Assembly: GCF_003123725.1 (NCBI RefSeq)
Contig: NZ_QETA01000008.1
Location: 62,001-126,000 of the forward strand
DNA length: 64,000 bases
Origin: Corticimicrobacter populi
GTDB lineage: Bacteria > Pseudomonadota > Gammaproteobacteria > Burkholderiales > Burkholderiaceae_B
Direction of reading: 5' to 3'
The notes beneath the pieces were generated by a model. That model was not told the DNA's origin. It was given only the letters and a program-made list of their open reading frames with translations, and did no database searches. Position numbers and translations under genes: made by a program. This document shows, piece by piece, positions 8,820 through 17,781 of this stretch (positions are counted from its first letter, which is position 1; every line of letters starts with the position of its first letter).

Positions 8820-9559
8820 CAGATCACTGCTCCGCCATCCATGACCAGACTGGTCCCGGTCACCCAGCGGCTGGCATCCGACAGCATGTAGACCACGCCA
8901 TTGGCCACATCGTCCGGCGTGCCCAGCCCCAGAGGATGGCGCGCCTTCTGGGCCTCGAGCTGCGCCTGATGCGTCTCCCACATGGGCGTAGCAATCGCCG
9001 AGGGCGAAATGCCATTGACGCGGATCTTCCGCTTGGCCTGCTCCAGAGACAGACATTTGATGATGCCCAGCAGACCGGCCTTCATGGCTGAATAGGGCCC
9101 CAGACCGCGCGTGCCGATATGGGCAGCCGTCGACAACATGAAGATGATGGAACCCTGCTGCGCAATACGATTGCCTTGCAGCAGACGCTGGGTCAGCATG
9201 ACGGGTGCCAGAAAATTCACCTGGTACATTTCCGTCATCAGCGACTCGGTCAACTGACGAACGGGACAATGTTTCTGGATGCCAGCACAATGCACCACGC
9301 CGTCCAGGCTTGAGCAGGCTTGAGCCAGCCGGTCTCGGTCAGCATCCAGCGTCAGGTCTGCCTCGACTCTCACATGCCCCTCTCCAGGCAGCGCCTCATG
9401 CGTTTCGCGCAATCGGTCGGCATCTCGTCCGGTCAAGACCAGACGGGCACCACGACGCGCCAGCACCAGAGCGATATGCCGACCGAGCCCGGAGGAAGCC
9501 CCTGTCACCATGACCGTCTTGCCGGCGACCGAAAAAGGATAATGCGCCGTACTGCTCAT
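8819..9559 (-). CDS. Short-chain dehydrogenase/reductase (FabG-like) 1
   Basis: A 246-residue classical SDR. It shows the NAD(P) loop VTGASSGLGRHIA near residue 17, VHCAGIQ (equivalent of NNAG), a serine in IIFMLSTAAH and the catalytic Y-x3-K as YSAMKAG near 152. The ATG at 9559 overlaps the stop of the second SDR (ATGA). FabG-type enzymes reduce 3-oxoacyl-ACP, but SDRs also act on sugars. Lying between a KAS III/ACP pair and an acyltransferase, a role in making a 3-hydroxyacyl group is the likelier reading. The two tandem SDRs share the same layout and so probably arose by duplication. Confidence 0.85.
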   Translation of the reverse strand: MSSTAHYPFSVAGKTVMVTGASSGLGRHIALVLARRGARLVLTGRDADRLRETHEALPGEGHVRVEADLTLDADRDRLAQACSSLDGVVHCAGIQKHCPVRQLTESLMTEMYQVNFLAPVMLTQRLLQGNRIAQQGSIIFMLSTAAHIGTRGLGPYSAMKAGLLGIIKCLSLEQAKRKIRVNGISPSAIATPMWETHQAQLEAQKARHPLGLGTPDDVANGVVYMLSDASRWVTGTSLVMDGGAVI

Positions 9560-10317
9560 GCGTAGATATCCATGGGCGTACTCAAACCGCCATCGAGAAT
9601 GAAATAATTGCGCGTAATCCAGCGACTGGCATCGGACAGGTAGAAAACTGCCGCATGGGCCACGTCTTCCGGCTCGCCCATGCCCAACGGCGTGAGAGCA
9701 AACAGGTCTTCCATTTTTCCACCGCCCGCCCCCAGGCCATCCAGCATCGGCGTACGAACATAACCCGGCGCAATGCAATTGGCCCGAATGCCCTGTCGAG
9801 CCACCTCGAGTGCCAACGAACGCATCGCGCCCAGCAGGGCCGACTTGCTGGCAGCGTAGGCTGCAGTCGCCAGAGCACCACTGTGTGACGATAGCGCCGC
9901 AATGAACAGGATCGAGCCACCGGGCGCGATCCGCTTCTTTGCCAGCAACTCCCGGGTCAGCAGCATCGGTGCAAAGGTATTGCCTGCGAAGGTTTCGTCC
10001 AGATGCCCTTCACTGATCAGCCGGAACGGCACCAGCTTCGACATCCCGGCAGCATGTGCTATCCCGTCGATCACGCCAGACTGCGCCACGAGTTGCGCAC
10101 GACCAGACGGTTTGGCCAGATCAGCGACGACCGCTACGTGTCCACCGCCGGGCAAGGCATCGACGACAGCCTGCAGCCGCGCCTCATTGCGCCCCGTCAC
10201 CACAAGTTGCGCCCCCATCTGTGCGCAGGTCAGGGCAATCTGCCGGCCAATGCCGGAAGACGCCCCTGTCACCAGCAGGCGCTTTCCTGACAGCGAAAAC
10301 GGATCCTGCTCCATCAT
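9556..10317 (-). CDS. Short-chain dehydrogenase/reductase (FabG-like) 2
   Basis: A 253-residue SDR, paralogous to its downstream neighbour. Key marks are LLVTGASSGIGRQIA near residue 15, AHAAGMS, ILFIAALSSHSG, catalytic YAASKSALLGAM and CIAPGYVRTPM. The ATG at 10317 (MMEQDPF) is preferred because it overlaps the KAS III stop as ATGA; longer upstream frames lie wholly inside that gene. Like its neighbour it could reduce a ketoacyl-ACP or oxidise or epimerise a sugar. The C-terminal segment SDASRWITRNYFILDGGL is typical of FabG-like dehydrogenases. Confidence 0.85.
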   Translation of the reverse strand: MMEQDPFSLSGKRLLVTGASSGIGRQIALTCAQMGAQLVVTGRNEARLQAVVDALPGGGHVAVVADLAKPSGRAQLVAQSGVIDGIAHAAGMSKLVPFRLISEGHLDETFAGNTFAPMLLTRELLAKKRIAPGGSILFIAALSSHSGALATAAYAASKSALLGAMRSLALEVARQGIRANCIAPGYVRTPMLDGLGAGGGKMEDLFALTPLGMGEPEDVAHAAVFYLSDASRWITRNYFILDGGLSTPMDIYA

Positions 10318-11366
10318 GCCTCGATCAACTCGGGGAAGCAGGCCGATTCGACATCGACCACTGCGCCCCCCCAAGACAGGCCTACGCCGAAGCCGCACAA
10401 CAGCAAACGATTACGGCCTTCGGCCAGTGCCTCACGCAGGCGTGCAGTCACAGTGACCGGCAGCGACGCACCACTGGTATTGCCGAAATCGTGCAGGGTC
10501 GAGGGTACTTTCTCCACCGGTAACCGGAGCTTCTTGCGAATGGTTTCGTTGATCAGCCGGTTGGCCTGGTGGAAGATGAAGTAATTGATTTCATCCTGCG
10601 TCATGCCAGCATATTCCATGAGCTGCTCCACCATGGGCGGCACCCGTTGCGTCGAAAAGCTGAGAATCGCAGGGCCATCCAGCACCAGATCCAGCGCCGA
10701 ATGCCAAAATCCGTCTTCGCCCTTGTGTGCAATCGCATGCTCCAGTTCGAACGGTTCGCGGTGCCCACCGACCGGCAAAATGATGGCCTTGTGGCCACTG
10801 CCATCGCTGTTCAGGTTGAAATACATCGGTGCCGCGCCTTCCTGATACTCAAGCGCAGTTGCAGTGGCCGCGTCGGAGAACAACGGATCCTTGAGTGTGT
10901 CGCGATGCTTGTAGCTGGAACGGTCTCCCAGCAGAATCAGCCCTTTCTTGACGACACCGGAGGCCACCATACTGCCCAGGATCTGCAGGGCAAAGGGATA
11001 ACCGGAACAACCCAGGTTGACGTCGAAAGCGACCGTCGAATGGGGCAAGCCCAATCGATCCTGAAGGATGATGGACGTCGCAGGCACGATGTAATCGGGC
11101 GACTGAGTCACCACGATCAGAGCATCGACCTCCTCGCGCTTCCACTGCAGGTCATCAAGCAGCCGCTCCGCAGCCTCGAAGGCCAGGTCCGAGAAACACT
11201 GCCACTTGGGACATACGCGGCGAGTCTGGATACCGATGTTGCGCACCAGCCGCTCACGTTCCGAACGCAGATGCGGAGGCAGATCGTCGATGTTATGCAC
11301 GACCTGTTTCGGCACGCAGGTCGATACGCCGGCAAAACGTACATTATTCAGAACGGAGAGGCCCAT
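10314..11366 (-). CDS. 3-oxoacyl-ACP synthase III-like (KAS III) of the glycan island
   Basis: A 350-residue thiolase-fold enzyme. The catalytic triad is visible as Cys in NLGCSGYPF near 120, His in FHQANRLI near 265 and Asn in DFGNTSGASLP near 296. KAS III joins an acyl-CoA starter to malonyl-ACP. This copy is not in a fab operon: it lies 6 bp after a dedicated ACP and before two SDRs in a sugar island, so it likely builds a short acyl group for a glycan. Related KAS III genes are known in flagellin glycosylation islands of Pseudomonas. The stop overlaps the SDR start by 4 nt. Confidence 0.9.
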   Translation of the reverse strand: MGLSVLNNVRFAGVSTCVPKQVVHNIDDLPPHLRSERERLVRNIGIQTRRVCPKWQCFSDLAFEAAERLLDDLQWKREEVDALIVVTQSPDYIVPATSIILQDRLGLPHSTVAFDVNLGCSGYPFALQILGSMVASGVVKKGLILLGDRSSYKHRDTLKDPLFSDAATATALEYQEGAAPMYFNLNSDGSGHKAIILPVGGHREPFELEHAIAHKGEDGFWHSALDLVLDGPAILSFSTQRVPPMVEQLMEYAGMTQDEINYFIFHQANRLINETIRKKLRLPVEKVPSTLHDFGNTSGASLPVTVTARLREALAEGRNRLLLCGFGVGLSWGGAVVDVESACFPELIEA

Positions 11367-11372
11367 GACTGA

Positions 11373-11597
11373 TCACCCGATCAATTTGTACAGGTCGCCC
11401 ACCGTTGCGGCCTTTTCGATGTCGTCACCCGTGATGACCTTGCCATACTGGGTATCAAACATGACAATCACACCCAGCGCGGCCAGCGAGTCCCACTCGG
11501 GCAGGCTGTCCAGCGCGGTATCGGCGGTGAGTGCCACCGGCTCCTGGAAATCGACAGCAGCGGTAAACTCTTCAATGAATTCTTCGATAGTGGCCAT
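11373..11597 (-). CDS. Dedicated acyl carrier protein
   Basis: A 74-residue acidic protein. The phosphopantetheine attachment serine sits in LPEWDSLAALGV near residue 37. Its sequence (IEEFIEEFTAAVDF at the start) differs from housekeeping AcpP, as expected for an ACP specialised for secondary acylation. A Shine-Dalgarno GGAG lies 9 nt before the ATG. It is the first of the ACP, KAS III, SDR, SDR, acyltransferase run and sits 6 bp before the KAS III gene. The 163 bp upstream hold no promoter or terminator I can defend. Confidence 0.88.
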   Translation of the reverse strand: MATIEEFIEEFTAAVDFQEPVALTADTALDSLPEWDSLAALGVIVMFDTQYGKVITGDDIEKAATVGDLYKLIG

Positions 11598-11760
11598 ATC
11601 AGCACTCCATGCATGAAGCGGGGGCAGCCACCATTGGCCACCAGCAGACTGACAAGTCTACCTTTACCCCCGAAAACCAATCCCCGAAAGAAACGGGAAC
11701 TCCCTTTTCACTTCCCAACTTACCCGGCAGCAGCCGTTTCACCACGCCGGGCACTCGCTG

Positions 11761-14700
11761 TCACTGCTCAAATGACCGGCATTCTCCCGTGTCGTACCCG
11801 ACCTCGAACCCAACCCTGGGCGTTCCCTTGCAGAAACGCTGCCACGCCTCGCGAAGCGCCCTTTCAAAATAGAACGAAGGCCGCACCTGGAAATTGGCCA
11901 CGCCATGACGACTGCCGCGGTATCCCTTCCTGATTTTGATGATTTCGTCCATATCGTTCGCCAACGCCACAGCACGCTCGACATAGCTGGCACGATCGGC
12001 AACGACGAACTCCGGCAACCCGCTGGCGCGCATGATAACCACCCCCTGTTTGCCAGCCAGCGTATCACCCTCCAGCGTCAGGGTGGGAATGCCATGAGTC
12101 ATCGCGTTCAGGCTGGTAGTTCCCCCCGTATAAGGGAAAGTATCAAGTAATACGTCGATCTCGGCATGCACCTGCATGTACTCCGCATGATCCATGCGTC
12201 GCTTGAAAATCAGCTGCTCGACCGCCACACCCCAGCTCTGCATCTTGCTTGCAATCTGCTGGATCATGTCCTCGCCGTACATATTGCCGATCAGCAGTCG
12301 GGCCGTGCCCGCACGGCACAAGATCTCCGCCCAGGCCTTCAGGATGTCATCATTCAGCTTCTGGGGGCGGTTAAGGCTCGCGAATGTGACATAGCCATTG
12401 TGAATGCAAGGTGCCGGCGTCTTCGGCTTGCCGGCCCCGCCCTTCGACATGACACCGAACGAATTAGTCGAAGGGATATAGATGAGGCTTTCGACGAACT
12501 GCGACACCAGTACGTCAGGATCGCTCCTGAAGCCAAGATCAGCGATGTAGTAATCGATTGCCGCCACCCCGGTCGTGGCCGGATAGCCGATCCAGCTCAT
12601 CTGCACCGGGGCAGGCTTGAAAGCCATCATCGGCAGGCGATTGCCGGACGTATGGCCGGACAGGTCGACCAGGATATCGACACCATCCGCATGGATCTGT
12701 CGTGCCAGGTCGACATCACTCATTTCCACCACGCGCGTCCATTTCGCGGTGTGCTGCTGCAACCGGGCACTGACGTCGTCATGCGTCCTGGAGTTGCTGT
12801 ATGCCAGGATATTGAACTGGCTTTTATCCAGGCTGGCCCACATCTTCTCGATAAAACTGCTGACGGCATGTGCGCGCAAATCAGCCGATATAAAGCCTAT
12901 ATTCAGCCTTTTTTCAGGATTGCGTGACTGTTCGAAGGTCAATTTGAGCGGCACGCGCTTCGCCAGCCGCTCTGCCTGGAGACCAAACTGCCGATGCAAT
13001 TCGAACATTTGCTGGGCAGACAGGTTGCTTGCATGCTGTGCGACGAACAGGTAGTTGCTGTACAGCACCATTTTGTTCGGGCTGTTGCGGATGATGCGCC
13101 GATAAATGCCGAGCGCTTCGTCCACCCTCATCTGGTTGGAATAGTTGCCTGCCAGATTCGACAGGATTTCATCATTTTCGGGATCCAACTTTGCTGCCCG
13201 CTCGCTGCACAGGCTGGCCATGTCGAGTTGCTGGCGGTCTGCATAGAATATGCCAAGATGATCCCAAGTCTTGGACAGCCTGGGGTTGGTGCGCAGCGTC
13301 TTTTCAAGCAGGTTTTTGTGCTGCCAGTAGCGCTTGATGAACTTCATGGACAGGGCAACGGCACCGTAGGTCTCAGCGCTGTCGGGCCTGAGCAGCATGG
13401 CTCTCAGGGCCGGAGCCAGCAGGTCGCCATATTTTCCCATGAACAGTGACACAACATGCCGTTCGTACCAGGCGCGCCAGTCAGCAGGACAGGCCTTGAC
13501 CAGATTGTCGGCCAATATCTCGGCACGCTCGAACTCCAGCGCAGCCAACTGGCGATGAATCTCGATCACAGCCTCGTTGAGTTCTCTCGAGTCGGCAGCC
13601 GATTTCTCGCGACTGTCTACAGGTCGGGCACATCCAATCCCCCCCCACTCGGGTGCAAATGTGTGCATCATCAACCGCCATGCACTGTCTGCCGCCACTT
13701 CCGGGCGATCAAGTTCCGTCTCAATGGAGAAGGCATAGAACTCGAGCCATGCGCTGGAGGCCCCTTGCAGTAGACCATGGGCATGCAGTTTTCTGAGCAG
13801 CGTCAGTACCACATGCGCCGCCTCGGTCGTCGCCCTTTCCTCTTCCGAGTCATGCGTTGCTGCGGCACGTATCCAGTCCACCGGACCATGGCGGCCATCC
13901 AGCAGGGCCATGACAGCCGCCTCTTGCGACGTCAGGTCCAGGGAGACCGTCTCTTGCCAGGGGTTGGCACTGCAAATGCGAGTCCCCGACTCGAGGGCTA
14001 CATGCGCGACCATACCGGGCACCAGCGTCAGGTGCGATTCGCTGGCAGTATCATATGCCAGAGCTTCCCTGGAAAAATGAAGATGATTGCCTGCCGTCAG
14101 AAACAGGCTGCGCAACGCACGGCTGGCATCGGCTGCATGCTGTTCATCGGCCTGATCTCCTCGGGACACGACAGGCCTCGTATTGAAGCTCAGGTTCGCG
14201 TAATCGACGCTATGAGGCCATGCATAGCCAATATGATCCAGCATCGACAGGCCTGTTGCCCCTACGGTTTCCAGCGCTGAGCCATCGGCCAAAAGGTGGC
14301 CGTTGCCGATATGACCCTGTTCGTTCTGATAGCGCACGAAATGACCGGACCAGTGCAATTGCTCCAGCCGTGCCGTATCTGGTGCCGTCAGGACTTGTGC
14401 AGCCCGCTCCCGGCGTGCCACGAGGCTCAGCCGGCGACTGCGGCCGCAAGCAAAATCGAGATACTGCTGCACGAGAATCTTGTTGCCACCGGGATTGATG
14501 GCCTCGCAGACCTGGGCAGTCTCAGGGCCCCAGCTCTCCGGTATTTCACTATGCGGACGCGCATCCCCAACATAGATCAGGCCTGCTTGGTCCAGCAAGC
14601 CATTGAACTCGATGAAGTAGCAGGGATGATAAAACCCCTGCAGATATTTGAGGCCCAGCATCAGATCGGACAGCTTTTCATCCTGTCGGACAAGTGCCTG

Positions 14701-15321
14701 CAGCGCTGGCCGCTGCGGGTTGCCTGCCGCCAGCCCCTGTTCCAGGAAGATCAGCATGGCACGGGCACTGTCCAGCTGCTGCTGCTCGCCCTCGGCCTGC
14801 CCACTATGGAACAGCAGGGCATCCCGCAGGCTCTCGTCGTTGCGAGCGCCAGGGTAGACGGGATAATCGAAGCAGGCAATGCCGTTTTCGCTCAGGCAGG
14901 TCTGGCAAAACCGCATCAAGGCCAGTCGTGTCTCGGCATCCAGCAAGGCAAATACGCCTCGCACCAGTATGTAGTCAAAAGTCCCGATGTCCTGGATCTG
15001 CAACAGGGCATCCAGTGCAATGGAAAACAACTGGTAGTTACCGACCCCAAGCTGGGCGAGCCTGGCCTGACCGATCTCGATCTGTGCGGGATCGATATCA
15101 ATCCCCACGATCTGCGCCTGCGGATGACTCAACGCAAAAGGCAGCAGATTCATGCCGGTACCACAGCCCAGCTCCAGCACCCTGGCCTGCACCAATGGCG
15201 CAGTATCCAGTCCATAGAGCCATGCGGCCGCCCGTAGATTGGCAGGTGCCGTATGACGATCCGTCGACATGTGGCGAATCAGATCATCCTCTGCCGAGGT
15301 CGTGCAAGCATTGGCCGACAT
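11761..15321 (-). CDS. Methyltransferase-TPR-SPINDLY/O-GlcNAc transferase (GT41) fusion
   Basis: A 1186-residue protein. Residues about 45-170 are a class I methyltransferase (VLELGCGTGMNLLPFAL, IVGIDIDPAQIE); about 200-290 match the methyltransferase regulatory domain (LKYLQGFYHPCYFIEF); TPR-like helices occupy about 650-770 (LGIFYADRQQLDMASLCSERA); about 800-1186 is a GT41 O-linked transferase (LNIGFISADLRAHAV, VDILVDLSGHTSGNRL, LLDTFPYTGGTTS). ATG 15321 is chosen because the longer frame would need a TTG. GT41 proteins without export signals modify cytoplasmic proteins on Ser/Thr; next to fliC the obvious target is flagellin before secretion. The methyltransferase may cap the glycan. It is the first gene of the island. 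Confidence 0.85.
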   Translation of the reverse strand: MSANACTTSAEDDLIRHMSTDRHTAPANLRAAAWLYGLDTAPLVQARVLELGCGTGMNLLPFALSHPQAQIVGIDIDPAQIEIGQARLAQLGVGNYQLFSIALDALLQIQDIGTFDYILVRGVFALLDAETRLALMRFCQTCLSENGIACFDYPVYPGARNDESLRDALLFHSGQAEGEQQQLDSARAMLIFLEQGLAAGNPQRPALQALVRQDEKLSDLMLGLKYLQGFYHPCYFIEFNGLLDQAGLIYVGDARPHSEIPESWGPETAQVCEAINPGGNKILVQQYLDFACGRSRRLSLVARRERAAQVLTAPDTARLEQLHWSGHFVRYQNEQGHIGNGHLLADGSALETVGATGLSMLDHIGYAWPHSVDYANLSFNTRPVVSRGDQADEQHAADASRALRSLFLTAGNHLHFSREALAYDTASESHLTLVPGMVAHVALESGTRICSANPWQETVSLDLTSQEAAVMALLDGRHGPVDWIRAAATHDSEEERATTEAAHVVLTLLRKLHAHGLLQGASSAWLEFYAFSIETELDRPEVAADSAWRLMMHTFAPEWGGIGCARPVDSREKSAADSRELNEAVIEIHRQLAALEFERAEILADNLVKACPADWRAWYERHVVSLFMGKYGDLLAPALRAMLLRPDSAETYGAVALSMKFIKRYWQHKNLLEKTLRTNPRLSKTWDHLGIFYADRQQLDMASLCSERAAKLDPENDEILSNLAGNYSNQMRVDEALGIYRRIIRNSPNKMVLYSNYLFVAQHASNLSAQQMFELHRQFGLQAERLAKRVPLKLTFEQSRNPEKRLNIGFISADLRAHAVSSFIEKMWASLDKSQFNILAYSNSRTHDDVSARLQQHTAKWTRVVEMSDVDLARQIHADGVDILVDLSGHTSGNRLPMMAFKPAPVQMSWIGYPATTGVAAIDYYIADLGFRSDPDVLVSQFVESLIYIPSTNSFGVMSKGGAGKPKTPAPCIHNGYVTFASLNRPQKLNDDILKAWAEILCRAGTARLLIGNMYGEDMIQQIASKMQSWGVAVEQLIFKRRMDHAEYMQVHAEIDVLLDTFPYTGGTTSLNAMTHGIPTLTLEGDTLAGKQGVVIMRASGLPEFVVADRASYVERAVALANDMDEIIKIRKGYRGSRHGVANFQVRPSFYFERALREAWQRFCKGTPRVGFEVGYDTGECRSFEQ

Positions 15322-15414
15322 AAACACCCACAATCTTGTAAAACGAAGTTAAGTTATCACACTTTCTGGCCTGCAAACCTGACAGTCAGCAACCCAACCT
15401 GCCATACACGCCAC

Positions 15415-15448
15415 AAAAAAAATGCCCCCGTGACAAAGCACAGGGGCA
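15415..15448 (-). terminator. Rho-independent terminator of the left flagellin gene
   Basis: On the minus strand a 10-bp stem TGCCCCTGTG, a short loop and its complement (one G-T pair) are followed directly by eight T residues, 54 bp after the flagellin stop. It should end the flagellin transcript and insulate the glycosylation genes beyond. Confidence 0.85.
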
Positions 15449-15501
15449 GATACCGGACCAAACCGGCCATGCCGGGAGGCACAGCCGGTCTGCCGCTACT
15501 A

Positions 15502-16341
15502 TTAACGCAGCAGCGACAGGACGGTTTGCGGAACCTGGTTGGCCTGGGCCAGCACCGAGGTACCTGCCTGTTGCAGGATCTGCGCGCGCGTCATGTTCGA
15601 AACTTCGGTTGCGTAGTCAGCATCTTCGATACGCGAACGGGCGCTCGACAGGTTGTTGATGGTGTTGTTCAGGTTGGCGATCGTGGACTGGAAGCGGTTC
15701 TGGATCGCACCCAGGTTGCTACGAGCCGTATCGACCGTGCTCAGGGCGGAGTCGATGGCAGCGATCGTCGACAGGGCGTCTTCGTGGGTAGCCACGGAGA
15801 TGCTATCGATTGCCAGGGCCGAAGCCGAAGCCGAAATCAGCGACTCTTGACCAACGGTGATCACGTCTTCAGCCGTGACGTTGTTGGCACCGACTTGGAA
15901 ACGCAGGCCGGTCGAGCCAATGCTGCCGTTCAGCAGCTTCTGGCCGTTGAACGAAGCGCTGGCGGCGATACGGTTGATTTCCGACAGGCGCTGGTTGATT
16001 TCGGTGTTGATCGAGTCACGATCGCCCGTTTGGTTCGAATCGTTGGCAGCCTGCACAGCCAGTTCACGGATGCGTTGCAGGTTGTTGTTGATTTCGTTCA
16101 GGTTGCCTTCAGCGGTCTGAGCCAGCGAGATGCCGTCGTTGGCATTGCGGGCAGCCTGGGTCATGCCCTTGATCTGGGCGGTCATGCGGTTGGCGATGGC
16201 TTGGCCAGCAGCATCGTCCTTGGCGCTGTTGATGCGCAGGCCCGAGGACAGGCGCTCAATGGCGGTGCCCAGCGAGCTTTGGGACTTCGTCAGGTTGTTT
16301 TGGGCAACCAGCGACAGATAGTTAGTATTGATAACAGACAT
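15502..16341 (-). CDS. fliC: Flagellin, expressed copy in this orientation
   Basis: A short flagellin of 279 residues. The conserved N-terminal D0/D1 ([35 protein letters not shown]) and C-terminal D1/D0 ([19 protein letters not shown], ending VLSLLR) are complete; only a small Ser/Thr/Ala-rich middle (about 165-205) lies between them. AGGAG lies 7 nt before the ATG and a sigma-28 promoter about 100 nt upstream. There is a strong terminator after the stop. It is divergent from a second flagellin gene across a tyrosine recombinase gene. Codons 3-6 contain the 11-bp core shared in inverted orientation with the other flagellin. The Ser/Thr-rich middle is the likely target of the adjacent glycosylation genes. 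Confidence 0.96.
   Translation of the reverse strand: MSVINTNYLSLVAQNNLTKSQSSLGTAIERLSSGLRINSAKDDAAGQAIANRMTAQIKGMTQAARNANDGISLAQTAEGNLNEINNNLQRIRELAVQAANDSNQTGDRDSINTEINQRLSEINRIAASASFNGQKLLNGSIGSTGLRFQVGANNVTAEDVITVGQESLISASASALAIDSISVATHEDALSTIAAIDSALSTVDTARSNLGAIQNRFQSTIANLNNTINNLSSARSRIEDADYATEVSNMTRAQILQQAGTSVLAQANQVPQTVLSLLR
16325..16335 (-). repeat. Left inverted core GTTATCAATAC of proposed flagellin switch
   Basis: On the minus strand GTTATCAATAC covers codons 3-6 of the left flagellin. The same 11 bp occur on the plus strand at 18034-18044 at the same codon positions of the right flagellin. Outside the core, towards the recombinase, similarity stops at the start codon (ATG here, ATA there). 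Confidence 0.7.
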
Positions 16342-16443
16342 GTTAGCTCCTGAGAGTAGAGGCGTTCATTGCCGGGCAGGGTATGCCCTGTACAGCTTGG
16401 CGGCCGCCGGACCCTGGGGCTGGCTGTGCTGCCTTGCCACCCA

Positions 16444-16470
16444 TTAACGGGGGCTTTAGCGAAAACTTTA
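16444..16470 (-). promoter_or_regulatory. Sigma-28 (FliA) flagellar promoter
   Basis: On the minus strand TAAAGTTT (16463-16470), an 11-nt spacer, then CCCGTTAA (16444-16451). The enterobacterial consensus is TAAAGTTT-N11-GCCGATAA, so the -35 is perfect and the -10 matches 6 of 8. The predicted start is roughly 95 nt before the flagellin ATG. Confidence 0.85.
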
Positions 16471-16512
16471 GGGTTTCATGAAAATTTTCTACAAGCCCCC
16501 TGCACGCCCCGT

Positions 16513-17781
16513 TCATTCTCGCTGGACAACTCCCAGGAATGCAGCCCTGCGGGCCGATACCGGACCGAACTCCTGGGTCACCCGATCCAGCGTTGCACCG
16601 GTTTCAAGCCGTTCGAGGATATCGGCCCAATCCTGCATCAACTGTCTCCGGGAACTCAGAAAACGGGCATGATCGTAGGGAGCACGTGAACTGTCGAGCC
16701 GACGATGCGCCAGTTGCAGGTCGACCTGCTTGTCGGGATAGCCCAGCAACCCCAGCAACGTCGTGGCCGTTGCCCGAAAACCATGTGCGGAAAACCGCCC
16801 GGCATAGCCAAGACAGCCAATCGCCCGATTGAGCGAGCTGCGTCCCATGATGCCCTGTGCTGGATTGCGCATATTGGGAAAAAGCGTCTCCCCCTGTCCC
16901 GTCAGCGTATGCAACTCACGCAACCTGCACAGGGCCTGGACCGACAGAGGCACGATATGCGCCCGCCGCATCTTCATGCGTGACGGAGGAATATGCCAGA
17001 GTCCGGCCTGCAGATCGAACTCATCCCAGCAGGCTTGCCGCAATTCCCCCGTTCTGACGAATGTCAGCGCCAGCAATCGCAAGGCCAGTATCGTGGTGCG
17101 ATGTCCTGGCCACTGCTCCAGCCTGTCGAAAAACACGGGGATATCGTTCCAGTCCAGCGGCGGATGGTGCCGCGTCGCACCGCGCTTGAGCAATCCACGC
17201 AGCCCATGGACCGGGTGATGCTCACAATAACCGTGGGCCTGGGCATAGGTGAATATCTGGCCCAGCCACTGCCGCACCATCACGGCTGCCGTACGTGCGC
17301 CCCGGTCGGCAACGGCCTGGATTATCGGCCGTAGCTGAGAGGTCCTGATCATGGACACGGGCATCCTGCCGATGACAGGCAGAACATCGCTGTGCAGATA
17401 AGCCTGCACCTTGGAGGCGTAGCCCGGACTCCAGTCGCTGTTGAAAGCCATCCAGCGTTCGGCTACAGCCGAAAAAGTATGGTGCCCGGCCTCGTACCGG
17501 TCAGCCAGCCGTCTCTGCCGATCAGCCAGGGGGTGGATACCGTCACGTACCAGCGCCCGCGCACGGGCGCACGCCTGGCGCGCCTCCTCGAGTGAACAAT
17601 CAGGATAGCGACCAATGGCATAGACATACCCCCGCCCCTGCATGCGATAGCGATAACGCCATAGCTTGCCGCCCGAAGGCTGGACATGGAGGAACAGGCT
17701 GCCGCCATCGCGCAGCGTATAGGGTTTCACCTGCGGCACGGCGGTCCTGATGCTGCGTTCCGTAAGCAAATGAATGGTCAT
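16513..17781 (-). CDS. Tyrosine recombinase/integrase (P4-type)
   Basis: A 422-residue site-specific recombinase. The N-terminal arm-binding domain (YTLRDGGSLFLHVQPSGGKLW) and core-binding domain (TFSAVAERWMAF) precede the catalytic domain, which shows Arg in TFVRTGELRQACW, the H-x-x-R box FSAHGFRATATTLL, LQLAHRRLD and the nucleophilic Tyr in SRAPYDHARF. Length and residues suggest it is active. The ATG at 17781 is preferred; 31 more codons are open upstream but lack a family match. No phage, conjugation or cargo genes accompany it: it sits alone between two divergent flagellin genes, which is why I consider it a dedicated flagellin switch enzyme rather than an island integrase. Confidence 0.93.
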   Translation of the reverse strand: MTIHLLTERSIRTAVPQVKPYTLRDGGSLFLHVQPSGGKLWRYRYRMQGRGYVYAIGRYPDCSLEEARQACARARALVRDGIHPLADRQRRLADRYEAGHHTFSAVAERWMAFNSDWSPGYASKVQAYLHSDVLPVIGRMPVSMIRTSQLRPIIQAVADRGARTAAVMVRQWLGQIFTYAQAHGYCEHHPVHGLRGLLKRGATRHHPPLDWNDIPVFFDRLEQWPGHRTTILALRLLALTFVRTGELRQACWDEFDLQAGLWHIPPSRMKMRRAHIVPLSVQALCRLRELHTLTGQGETLFPNMRNPAQGIMGRSSLNRAIGCLGYAGRFSAHGFRATATTLLGLLGYPDKQVDLQLAHRRLDSSRAPYDHARFLSSRRQLMQDWADILERLETGATLDRVTQEFGPVSARRAAFLGVVQRE

